10,010 nt of DNA from Bacteroidaceae bacterium. GTDB lineage: Bacteria > Bacteroidota > Bacteroidia > Bacteroidales > Bacteroidaceae. Under the pieces are notes generated by a model. That model had not been told where the DNA came from and ran no database searches. It was given only the letters and a program-made list of their open reading frames with translations. Positions within the stretch are counted from its first letter, which is position 1, and each line of letters opens with the position of its first letter. Position numbers and translations under genes: made by a program. The stretch is from contig JAGBYN010000087.1 in assembly GCA_017628775.1 (NCBI GenBank), positions 1 through 10,010 of the forward strand, written 5' to 3'. Positions 1-6,437 of this stretch are shown here, in pieces.

Positions 1-39
1 GCTTACGCCGCGCATCATGTAACGCTGATTCTTGTCCAT
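1..39 (-). CDS. purM: Probable PurM (AIR synthase), first 13 codons only, cut by the left edge
   Basis: An ATG at 39-37 on the minus strand opens a frame that stays open to the edge and reads MDKNQRYMMRGVS. From memory, this resembles the start of Bacteroidetes phosphoribosylformylglycinamidine cyclo-ligases, which begin with a short polar stretch, then RYxxRGVS, then an ASKEDVHNAI-like segment. If so, the product is a cytosolic purine-biosynthesis enzyme that closes the imidazole ring of AIR from FGAM with ATP. Only the RY..RGVS pattern supports the name, so the identification is tentative. No TAnnTTTG box is visible just upstream; the 7-8 bp repeat array starts 10 bp before the start codon. 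The gene is in the same orientation as lemA and the TPM gene, but about 200 bp of repeats separate them. Confidence 0.5.
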   Translation of the reverse strand, partial: MDKNQRYMMRGVS

Positions 40-48
40 GTTGTATTT

Positions 49-124
49 GAGGTTATGAGGTTTTTAGGTTATGAGGTTTGAGGTTTTTAGGTCGTGAGGT
101 TATGAGGTTTGAGGTTCTGAGGTT
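49..124. repeat. Tandem array of about ten 7-8 bp units (GAGGTTAT/GAGGTTT)
   Basis: The core (G/T)AGGT(T/C) recurs at about 49, 57, 65, 73, 80, 88, 96, 104, 111 and 119, a steady 7-8 bp step over roughly 75 bp. Units vary after the core (TAT, TT, TTT, CT). The period is not a multiple of three and no open frame uses it, so it is not protein coding. On the minus strand it lies in the leader of the probable purM, downstream of lemA. The same octamer recurs at 830-851 and, inverted, at 6503-6518. Confidence 0.8.
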
Positions 125-131
125 CTGAAGT

Positions 132-180
132 CCATCCGGATGGTAGTTGTACTCTGTACTCTGTCAGTTGTACTCTCCCC
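132..180. repeat. 12-bp perfect palindrome followed by AGTTGTACTCT direct repeats
   Basis: CCATCCGGATGG at 132-143 is its own reverse complement. It is followed by AGTTGTACTCT at 145-155 and again at 166-176, a 21-bp step, with an extra GTACTCT between. A related arrangement, CCGGATGG followed by CTCAACTCT phrases, is found on the minus strand at 9600-9649, so this looks like one copy of a dispersed composite repeat. The remainder to 236 holds ACCTTA/CCTTTAAC phrases of the same style, and I see no clear terminator for lemA there. Confidence 0.6.
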
Positions 181-236
181 CTGCATAGTCCTTAAAACCT
201 TTAACCCTCTAAGCGAAGCGACCTTATGACCTAAGA

Positions 237-824
237 TTAGAATTCCACAGTGGGTGCTGTTTGTGCGGCTTCCGAAGCTTCGAAGGGTGCTTTCTTTTCG
301 AAACCGAACATGCCTGCAATAATACTCTTGGGAACGCGACGCACATTGACGTTGTATTCCTTGACGACTTCATTATAGCGACGGCGACTTTCAGCAATGC
401 GGTTTTCAGTACCTTCCAATTGCGCCTGGAGTTCTGAGAAATTCTGACTCGCTTTGAGGTCGGGATAACTTTCGGCTACCGCCATGAGTTTGCTTAAGCC
501 CTTTGAAAGTTCGCTTTGTGCCTGCTGGAACTTACGAAGGTTTTCTTCTGTCAAGTCTTCTGCATTAAGCGTAATTTGTGTAGCCTTTGCGCGAGCATCT
601 ACAACGTCTTGAAACGTCTGACTTTCGTGTGCGGCATATCCCTTCACGGTGTTTACAAGGTTAGGGATAAGATCGGCACGACGCTGATACTGTGTCTGAA
701 CATTGGCCCACTCGGCACTTACTGTTTCGTCTTGAGTCACCAAACTGTTGTAAGACGTTACGCCCCACACAAGGATAATTGCCACAATGGCAAGGAAGAT
801 AATTGTTGATTTAGAGTATTTCAT
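237..824 (-). CDS. lemA: LemA family membrane protein
   Basis: The 195-residue product is a LemA family protein, a small inner-membrane protein with a long helical domain. One N-terminal membrane segment spans about residues 7-25. It is followed by the LemA core, with the signature QRRADLIPNLVNTVKGYAAH at 47-66, and then the conserved ESYPDLKAS (118-126) and ENRIAESRRRYN (140-151) segments. The short tail ends in PTVEF. The length matches the family. The ATG at 824-822 begins the membrane segment directly. The gene lies 56 bp downstream of the TPM gene on the same strand and has no TAnnTTTG box of its own, so it is probably co-transcribed. LemA/TPM pairs are common in Bacteroidetes; the biochemical role of LemA is not settled. 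Three copies of the CTTAACCT octamer sit immediately before the start codon. Confidence 0.93.
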   Translation of the reverse strand: MKYSKSTIIFLAIVAIILVWGVTSYNSLVTQDETVSAEWANVQTQYQRRADLIPNLVNTVKGYAAHESQTFQDVVDARAKATQITLNAEDLTEENLRKFQQAQSELSKGLSKLMAVAESYPDLKASQNFSELQAQLEGTENRIAESRRRYNEVVKEYNVNVRRVPKSIIAGMFGFEKKAPFEASEAAQTAPTVEF

Positions 825-829
825 TTTAT

Positions 830-851
830 GAGGTTAAGAGGTTAAGAGGTT
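830..851. repeat. Three 8-bp repeats (GAGGTTAA) directly upstream of lemA
   Basis: GAGGTT starts at 830, 838 and 846, an exact 8-bp period; read on the minus strand this is CTTAACCTCTTAACCTC just before the lemA start at 824. The array falls where a ribosome would load on the lemA message, and its octamer is the one seen at 49-124 and inverted at 6503-6518. Whether it affects lemA translation cannot be told from sequence. Confidence 0.75.
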
Positions 852-880
852 GTAAGATCAGCAAATCTTAAAACCTTAAT

Positions 881-1822
881 TTAAAATCTACCACCGGCTC
901 CACCGCCGCCAAAGCTTCCGCCACCAAAAGTACCGCCGCCGAAGCCTCCGCCAAACCCACCGCTACTTCTGCCGCCTCCCATAGGGATTATGAATGGGGG
1001 AATGCCACCACTGCCAGTATTAGAATGATCCGAAGAGATGGGCTGGTCTTCATTTTCTTCGTAACCACAGGCTTCGCATTTCCAGATAACCCTGTTGTAG
1101 CTCTTTGGAAAAAGGTCCAAACTGTCGGAAGTTTTTTTCTTGACGACACAGCGCTTGTGGACTTTCAATTTCTTCTTGCCACAGCGAGGACATACGCGAA
1201 CGCGCATCGGAATGATGATAAGGAAAAGCAGACCTGTGATGAATAATAACAGGAGTACACCGAAAAAGATTGTAGCGCCAACGTTTTCTTCTTCTGTTTC
1301 TTTATTAATGCTCTCATCGCCACGGATGATACCGTCAAGTACTTTCATCGTCGCGAGCATTGCGCCGTCCCAGTCTCCTTGTTTTAGGAGCGGCACCATC
1401 ACCCGGTTTTCCACGCGCTTACAGATAGCATCGGGAAGCGTTCCTTCGAGTCCGTGCCCGGTCAGGATTTGATAACTGCGGTCTTCCGTGCAGAGCATCA
1501 CGATGAGTCCCGTGTTCTGCGTCTTGTTTCCGATGCCATATTTCCTGCTGAGCTGCATTCCAAATTCATAAGGGTCGTTACCCTCAATACGCTTCACGAC
1601 AACGACCACTGTTTCCACACCTTTGTCCTGTTCGAGGGCGAAAAGTCGTGTATCAATGCTGTCAACTGTCGTTATGCGCAGGATGTTGTCAGGATTGCAA
1701 ACATATCGGCGGGCATCCTGCAGGTGTACCATAGGAAGTGTTTCGGGCGTCCATTTTTGAGCTGTCATGCTCAGCGTGGCACAGACGAAGATTCCTATGA
1801 GTAGAACGTACATTCGTTTCAT
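881..1822 (-). CDS. TPM-domain (YgcG-like) exported membrane protein with zinc ribbon and Gly-rich tail
   Basis: From the ATG at 1822 the protein has 313 residues. It begins with a signal peptide (about 1-22, MKRMYVLLIG...ATLSMTAQ). The TPM domain, a fold found in thylakoid and bacterial envelope proteins, covers about 35-155 with the core TQNTGLIVML (101-110) and YQILTGHGLEGTLPD (117-131). A membrane helix spans about 172-195. A zinc ribbon follows with CPRCG at 201-205 and CEACG at 239-243. The tail (about 271-311) is almost all Gly with Phe and Ser, as in YgcG proteins. The domain is thus predicted outside the inner membrane and the zinc ribbon in the cytosol. An in-frame ATG at 1834 exists, but it lies on or before the transcription start predicted from the -7 box at 1846-1839, so 1822 is preferred. 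It heads an operon with lemA. The precise function is unknown. Confidence 0.88.
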   Translation of the reverse strand: MKRMYVLLIGIFVCATLSMTAQKWTPETLPMVHLQDARRYVCNPDNILRITTVDSIDTRLFALEQDKGVETVVVVVKRIEGNDPYEFGMQLSRKYGIGNKTQNTGLIVMLCTEDRSYQILTGHGLEGTLPDAICKRVENRVMVPLLKQGDWDGAMLATMKVLDGIIRGDESINKETEEENVGATIFFGVLLLLFITGLLFLIIIPMRVRVCPRCGKKKLKVHKRCVVKKKTSDSLDLFPKSYNRVIWKCEACGYEENEDQPISSDHSNTGSGGIPPFIIPMGGGRSSGGFGGGFGGGTFGGGSFGGGGAGGRF

Positions 1823-1838
1823 GTTGCAAATCATACTG

Positions 1839-1869
1839 CAAATTTACATTTAATCGGATAGTTGACCAA
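1839..1869 (-). promoter_or_regulatory. Bacteroidetes-type promoter of the TPM-lemA operon
   Basis: On the minus strand, TAAATTTG at 1846-1839 matches the -7 consensus TAnnTTTG exactly. A TTGG at 1869-1866, close to the -33 TTTG, lies 19 bp upstream, which is the usual spacing. Transcription should begin near 1832. This leaves a leader of about 10 bases before the ATG at 1822. Confidence 0.65.
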
Positions 1870-1976
1870 CTTCTGAAGTTTCTTTTCTGTCGCAAAATGG
1901 AATATGAACGTTGTTTTTATTCAAAATAGCCAAACTGACCCCGCAAAATAGTAGGATATTTAAGAACTTTCCTACG

Positions 1977-2003
1977 TTGAAAAATTAAAAATGCTTAACT
2001 TTG
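1977..2003 (+). promoter_or_regulatory. Promoter of the kdsA operon (TAACTTTG box)
   Basis: TAACTTTG at 1996-2003 fits TAnnTTTG. The upstream element is poor: TTGA at 1977-1980 is the nearest candidate and its 15-bp gap is shorter than usual. Predicted transcription start is near 2010, giving a leader of about 19 bases to the kdsA ATG at 2029. It is divergent from the TPM promoter, with about 130 bp between the two. Confidence 0.55.
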
Positions 2004-2028
2004 CAGTCGAACTCAAAACGTAATTAAA

Positions 2029-2784
2029 ATGAAACCTCTATTCATAGCAGGGCCTTGTGTCATTGAGTCAGCAGAACTCTTAGACCTCGTAGCCACTAAG
2101 TTGGTTGAAATTAAACAAAAAACAAACTTAGAAATTTATTTCAAGGCATCTTTCGACAAGGCTAATCGCACCTCGATCCATTCATTCCGTGGTCCCGGTT
2201 TAGAAAAAGGATTACAAATGCTTGCTGATGTTAAGGCTAAGCACGGACTTCCTTTATTAACCGACATTCACGAAAGTTATCAAGCTGCAGCCGCAGGCGA
2301 GGTTGTTGATGTGCTTCAGATTCCAGCATTCCTTTGTCGCCAAACCGACCTTCTCGTAGAGGCTTCGCGCACTGGAAAAATTGTGAACATCAAGAAGGCA
2401 CAGTTCCTCTCGGGCGAGGACATGCAATACCCCGTCGAAAAATGTCGTGAAGCGGGTGCTAAGGAAGTGTGGCTCACGGAACGTGGCAATATCTATGGCT
2501 ACAACAACCTTGTGGTTGACTTCCGCAACATACCCTTGATGAAGAACTACACTGACCGCGTCATTATGGACTGCACACACTCTGTGCAGCGTCCTGGAGC
2601 TGCAGGCGGAAAGACAGGTGGCAATCGCGAATTTGTCCCCGCAATGGCTATGGCAGCGAAGGCATTTGGCGCTAACGGCTATTTCTTTGAGACCCACCCC
2701 AACCCCGATCAGGCTTTGAGCGATGGGCCCAATATGATTTTGCTCAACGAACTTGAAGACCTCATAGAAACATTAGCAAAGTAA
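2029..2784 (+). CDS. kdsA: KdsA, 3-deoxy-D-manno-octulosonate 8-phosphate synthase, metal-dependent class
   Basis: This cytosolic enzyme condenses D-arabinose 5-phosphate with phosphoenolpyruvate to Kdo 8-phosphate for lipopolysaccharide. The 251-residue TIM-barrel protein carries the substrate-binding FKASFDKANRTS (38-49), FRGPG (53-57), LTDIHE (77-82) and IPAFLCRQTDLL (98-109). Four metal ligands of the class II enzymes are in place: Cys10 in AGPCVIES, His184 in DCTHSVQ, Glu221 in FFETHP and Asp232 in SDGPN. They correspond with a constant offset of one to Cys11, His185, Glu222 and Asp233 of the Aquifex aeolicus enzyme, whereas the E. coli class I enzyme has Asn in place of the Cys. The C terminus is slightly shorter than usual (the Aquifex enzyme has about 267 residues). 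It is the first gene of the operon, 7 bp before kdsD, whose product supplies its substrate. Confidence 0.97.
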   Translation: MKPLFIAGPCVIESAELLDLVATKLVEIKQKTNLEIYFKASFDKANRTSIHSFRGPGLEKGLQMLADVKAKHGLPLLTDIHESYQAAAAGEVVDVLQIPAFLCRQTDLLVEASRTGKIVNIKKAQFLSGEDMQYPVEKCREAGAKEVWLTERGNIYGYNNLVVDFRNIPLMKNYTDRVIMDCTHSVQRPGAAGGKTGGNREFVPAMAMAAKAFGANGYFFETHPNPDQALSDGPNMILLNELEDLIETLAK

Positions 2785-2791
2785 GCCAAAT

Positions 2792-3742
2792 ATGAGTAAA
2801 TATATTGACATTGCCATAAAGTGCCTGCAGGACGAAGCACAAGCGTTATTGGGGCTCATTCCACTCTTAGATGAAAACTTTGACAAGGCTGTCGAACTGA
2901 TCTTAAACAGCAAAGGCAAACTTGTTGTTACAGGTGTGGGCAAGAGCGGACATATTGGCGCCAAGATTGCAGCCACATTGGCCTCGGTTGGAACCCCAAG
3001 CTTTTTTGTTAATCCCTTGGATGCGTTCCATGGCGACTTAGGTATGATCCAGAAAGAGGACGTCGTTTTGGCCATTTCCAATTCCGGACAAACCGACGAA
3101 TTGTTAAGATTCTTGCCTTATTTCATTGAGCAAGGCATACCCGTCATCGGAATGAGTGGCAATCCACAATCACTGCTCGCTCAATATTCATCGGCCCACT
3201 TAAACATTGCTGTCGAACGCGAAGCATGTCCTTTGAATTTAGCGCCAACAAGTTCTACTACGGCCACCTTGGCCCTTGGCGATGCGTTGGCTTGTGCTTT
3301 GATTGAAGCGCGCAACTTTCAAGCTAAGGATTTTGCGCAGTACCACCCCGGTGGTTCGCTTGGACGCCGCTTATTAACTAAGGCGAAGAACGTGATGCGC
3401 ACCGATGATCTCCCCACGGTTTCGCCCGAAACAAAACTCTCTGAAGCGGTTATCCACATGAGCAATGGTCGCTTGGGTCTTTGCGTAGCGGTTGAAGACG
3501 AACATGTCGTAGGTATTATTACTGATGGCGACGTCCGACGTGCCATGGAACGTTCGCAAGATAAGTTCTTCCAACTCACCGTGGCAGATATCATGTCGAA
3601 AAATCCTAAAACCGTTTCGCCCGAAACGAAGATTCATCAAATTGAAAAACTTTTCCAGCAACACAAGATACACAATGTCTTGGTTGTGGACAATGACCGC
3701 AAACTTATAGGTATTGTTGATTCATTCAGCACTATGATTTAG
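2792..3742 (+). CDS. kdsD: KdsD/KpsF, D-arabinose 5-phosphate isomerase (SIS + two CBS domains)
   Basis: The enzyme interconverts ribulose 5-phosphate and arabinose 5-phosphate, the first step of Kdo synthesis. The 316 residues hold a SIS sugar-isomerase domain (about 30-185) with GVGKSGHIG at 48-56, SNSGQTDE at 96-103 and CPLNLAPTSSTT at 146-157. Two CBS domains follow, at about 200-255 and 265-316. Residues Lys51, His80, Glu103 and His185 align with a constant offset of 8 to the catalytic Lys59, His88, Glu111 and His193 of E. coli KdsD, so the enzyme should be active. CBS domains in this family are thought to be regulatory. The ATG is 7 bp after the kdsA stop, which places both Kdo steps on one message. 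The name kpsF is used for the capsule paralogue; coupling to kdsA favours kdsD. Confidence 0.96.
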   Translation: MSKYIDIAIKCLQDEAQALLGLIPLLDENFDKAVELILNSKGKLVVTGVGKSGHIGAKIAATLASVGTPSFFVNPLDAFHGDLGMIQKEDVVLAISNSGQTDELLRFLPYFIEQGIPVIGMSGNPQSLLAQYSSAHLNIAVEREACPLNLAPTSSTTATLALGDALACALIEARNFQAKDFAQYHPGGSLGRRLLTKAKNVMRTDDLPTVSPETKLSEAVIHMSNGRLGLCVAVEDEHVVGIITDGDVRRAMERSQDKFFQLTVADIMSKNPKTVSPETKIHQIEKLFQQHKIHNVLVVDNDRKLIGIVDSFSTMI

Positions 3743-3743
3743 A

Positions 3744-5018
3744 ATGCAAAGATTTATTTTTATTCTTTTACTTTTATTAAACTACGGAATCGCTTTTTCC
3801 CAAAAGGGTCAAAGCGATTCTGCTGTTGTAGCATTCCTGGAAAACAAACACAACGTTAGATTTTCAAACAACAACAGTGTCGTTTTCTTCAAAACGGGCT
3901 CAGAGAAATTTGAAGATCTTTTCAAAGCAGTCCAACAGGCACGCCACAGCATCCATCTTGAGTATTTCAACTTCAGAAACGACTCCATCTCGCACGCATT
4001 ATTTCACGTACTCGCCCAAAAAGCGAAAGAGGGTGTGAAGATCCGCGCAATGTTCGATGGTTTTGGAAACACATCAAACGATAGTCCTATCCAACGCCGA
4101 CACGTTAAGGAACTACACGAAAAAGGTATTGAAATTATTGAGTTTGACCCCATTCATCCGCCATACATCCAAAACGCATTTCATCGTGACCACAGAAAGG
4201 TGGTGGTGATCGACGGCTTAATTGCATACACGGGAGGCATGAACGTGGCAGACTATTACATTACAGGAAAACCTGAATTTGGGCCATGGCGCGACTTGCA
4301 TTGCCGTATAGAAGGCGATGCCGTAGCTGAACTTCAAAAGGTCTTTTTAGATTTTTGGAATCAAGAAACAGGACAGGATATCCACGGCACGTCTTATTAC
4401 CCTGGAGAAAGAATCGCCTCTGAACATTTCTTGAATTTAAAAGCCGACACCACCCTAACCAAGGGACAGAAAACAATAGGTGTTGTCAATAGAATACCTC
4501 GATACTCTTCGCGAATTATTGAAGAAACATTCATTGAGATTTTATACGCTGCGCAACACTGTATTGAGTTGGTCAACCCCTATTTCACATTAACCCCTAA
4601 AGTTCGAAAGGCATTAAAGCGCGCCATAAAGCGAGGCGTAAAAGTCAGAATCATGGTGTCGGATAAGTGCGACATCCCGGTATCACCAAACGTAGGGACT
4701 TACAACACCGAACTACTGCGCAAGCTTGGTGCAACGATTCACATCTTCAACAAAGGCTTTCACCATTCAAAATCCATGACTATCGACGACAGAATGATTT
4801 TCATGGGTAGTGCCAACTTAAATGGTCGAAGTTTAAAGCTTGATTATGAGTGTAATATTTTAATCATTGATGAAGCCAGCACTTTGGCTTTAAAATCAAT
4901 CTATGAAGATGATTGCCAAAACAGCTCCACAACACTACTCCCAACGTCAACAAACCCTATTCCAACAGGCAAGAAGTTTGTAAATTGGTTGTATCATTTT
5001 CTGGCACCATTTCTATAA
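3744..5018 (+). CDS. Exported phospholipase D / cardiolipin synthase-like protein
   Basis: The 424-residue product has two PLD (HKD) motifs: H150-R-K152 with D157 (DHRKVVVIDG) and H341-S-K343 with D348 (HSKSMTIDD). Each is followed by the expected small/Asn segment (GGMN at 164-167, GSANLN at 355-360), so the two-lobed active site looks complete. Proteins of this kind make cardiolipin by transferring a phosphatidyl group, or hydrolyse phosphodiesters. The N terminus, MQRFIFILLLLLNYGIAFSQ, reads as a cleavable signal peptide (cut near residue 18-20) rather than the two membrane helices of ClsA, so the enzyme is predicted to work in the periplasm. The C terminus (WLYHFLAPFL) resembles the hydrophobic end of Cls proteins. 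Its ATG is one base after the kdsD stop, so translation is probably coupled. The exact substrate is not known. Confidence 0.88.
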   Translation: MQRFIFILLLLLNYGIAFSQKGQSDSAVVAFLENKHNVRFSNNNSVVFFKTGSEKFEDLFKAVQQARHSIHLEYFNFRNDSISHALFHVLAQKAKEGVKIRAMFDGFGNTSNDSPIQRRHVKELHEKGIEIIEFDPIHPPYIQNAFHRDHRKVVVIDGLIAYTGGMNVADYYITGKPEFGPWRDLHCRIEGDAVAELQKVFLDFWNQETGQDIHGTSYYPGERIASEHFLNLKADTTLTKGQKTIGVVNRIPRYSSRIIEETFIEILYAAQHCIELVNPYFTLTPKVRKALKRAIKRGVKVRIMVSDKCDIPVSPNVGTYNTELLRKLGATIHIFNKGFHHSKSMTIDDRMIFMGSANLNGRSLKLDYECNILIIDEASTLALKSIYEDDCQNSSTTLLPTSTNPIPTGKKFVNWLYHFLAPFL

Positions 5019-5024
5019 CGTTCT

Positions 5025-6284
5025 ATGAAAAATCCCACATTTTCAATTCTCAAAGGCTTAGCAATTATGCTGGTGGTGCTCTCCCATGCTGCACCCCCAA
5101 GTGGAATCGCGAATATCATTTATCAATTCCACGTTGCGGCTTTTTTTATATGTATGGGTTATTTCTTTAAAACGTCGTACCTCAACGCTGAAAAAACATA
5201 TATCGTACGTCGCTTTAAGAGCCTGTATATTCCTTTCCTGAAATATGCACTCTTCTTCCTGGTATGCCATAACCTGTTCTACTTCTCAGGAATCATCAAT
5301 TCCGAATTTGGCAACGGAGGACAACTCACAGCCCATTGGTACACATGGCACAACTTCTGCCAACGCCTTTGGAACATCGTCACCAATATGTCGGGATACG
5401 ATGAATTTCTGGCTGGCTCGTATTGGTTCTTCAGAGCACTCTTGGTTTCAAGTATCTTATATTTGATAGCTTTTAAACTGCTCAACAAAATTAAAAGACT
5501 CGAAAACCAACACATCTTAATCAATGTGTGCATCACCCTTCTGTTTTTACTGCTTGCTGTATGGAAAAGCAGCGAGAACATCAAAGTGATTGCTCTGGCA
5601 CCAGGGGGCTCACGCGAAATTATGGGTGTTTCATTAATTGCGATTGGTTTCATGTACCGAAAGGTTCTTGAAAAGAATCTACCCGTTTATGCCCGATATG
5701 CAGCTTGCCTGATTTCGCTGATTATTGTCGTTGGACTTCCGCAATGGATAAACACCAACATGGCGTTCTTCCCTAAAGTGCCGCAAATCCTTACACTTCC
5801 AATAGCAGCAATAGCTGGATTTATCCTGCTTCATGCTCTTTCATCAGTTATTGAGCAATATACCCCATGGTTAAAGGCAAGAATCACCTACATTGGCGAA
5901 CATACTTTAAGTATCTTTGCTTTCCATCTACTCGCCTTTAAGGTGGTCAGTGCCTTTAAAGTCTTGTGCTATGGTTTACCTTGGTTAATGGTGGGTGGCC
6001 ACACCGTGGTTCATGCTCACAATGACGATGCTTTTTACATCCTCTATGTTATCGCAGGTGTCGGCCTGCCACTTTTGACACAGTACTACTTTAGATGTAT
6101 TCGTGCAAAATATCGCTTGACCCCTATAAAATGCCTACAATTGATAATCCAGACCCTGCGACACATACTAAATATTAGCATCAAGATTCTTAAGTACCTT
6201 TACCATGCCATCTTAAAATACATCAAAAGTATTATCCGCGACTTTAAGGAAATCTTATCTGCAGGAAATCCTAAAGAAGAATAA
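5025..6284 (+). CDS. Acyltransferase-3 family integral membrane protein (OafA/fucose-4-O-acetylase-like)
   Basis: This polytopic membrane protein of 419 residues starts with the acyltransferase-3 signature LKGLAIMLVVLSH (9-21); His21 is the conserved family histidine. The second hallmark, FHVAAFFICMGYFF at 35-48, matches the FHMPLFFFxSG pattern. About ten hydrophobic segments extend to roughly residue 355. The family transfers acyl groups, usually acetyl from acetyl-CoA, to sugars of LPS, capsule or other envelope glycans. Residues 361-419 form an extra basic, amphipathic cytosolic tail rich in Lys and Ile. The gene starts 6 bp after the PLD gene and closes the kdsA operon, so an LPS or surface-glycan substrate is a reasonable guess but unproven. 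Its TAA stop (6282-6284) runs straight into the A-tract of the following hairpin. Confidence 0.88.
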   Translation: MKNPTFSILKGLAIMLVVLSHAAPPSGIANIIYQFHVAAFFICMGYFFKTSYLNAEKTYIVRRFKSLYIPFLKYALFFLVCHNLFYFSGIINSEFGNGGQLTAHWYTWHNFCQRLWNIVTNMSGYDEFLAGSYWFFRALLVSSILYLIAFKLLNKIKRLENQHILINVCITLLFLLLAVWKSSENIKVIALAPGGSREIMGVSLIAIGFMYRKVLEKNLPVYARYAACLISLIIVVGLPQWINTNMAFFPKVPQILTLPIAAIAGFILLHALSSVIEQYTPWLKARITYIGEHTLSIFAFHLLAFKVVSAFKVLCYGLPWLMVGGHTVVHAHNDDAFYILYVIAGVGLPLLTQYYFRCIRAKYRLTPIKCLQLIIQTLRHILNISIKILKYLYHAILKYIKSIIRDFKEILSAGNPKEE

Positions 6285-6332
6285 AAAAGAGAAACGAGGT
6301 GCGTTCCATGTGGAGCGCACCTCGTTTCTCTT
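6283..6332. terminator. Long shared hairpin terminator between convergent genes
   Basis: The arms 6287-6303 and 6316-6332 pair perfectly for 17 bp (AAGAGAAACGAGGTGCG and its complement). Including one G-T wobble the stem continues to about 6308/6311, leaving a tiny loop. On the minus strand it is followed by T-runs (complement of the A-tract 6283-6288), a classic intrinsic terminator for the thioesterase transcript. On the plus strand the 3' arm ends in a U-rich stretch (TTTCTCTTAG), which would serve the kdsA operon less strongly. Confidence 0.85.
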
Positions 6333-6437
6333 AGTATTTAGCAAATTGAATGAGATAGGAACGTTGATAACTACAGGTTAACACAGAGCAGAATCGCCAC
6401 ATACCCCGATTAATGAATTAACAGTTAATCCACTTCG

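Noticed and set aside
49..124. Possible CRISPR array
   Set aside because: Units are 7-8 bp with no spacers; CRISPR repeats are about 23-50 bp separated by unique spacers, and no cas genes are nearby.
205..222. AAGCGAAGCGACCTT as a terminator for lemA
   Set aside because: The self-complementary part is too short and there is no T-tract after it on the minus strand.
1454..1804. Plus-strand open frame opposite the TPM gene
   Set aside because: It lies wholly inside a gene with clear domain matches on the other strand and has no recognisable features.
4913..5170. Plus-strand frame bridging the PLD and acyltransferase genes
   Set aside because: It is an out-of-frame shadow; both flanking genes have complete, recognisable proteins with normal ends in other frames.
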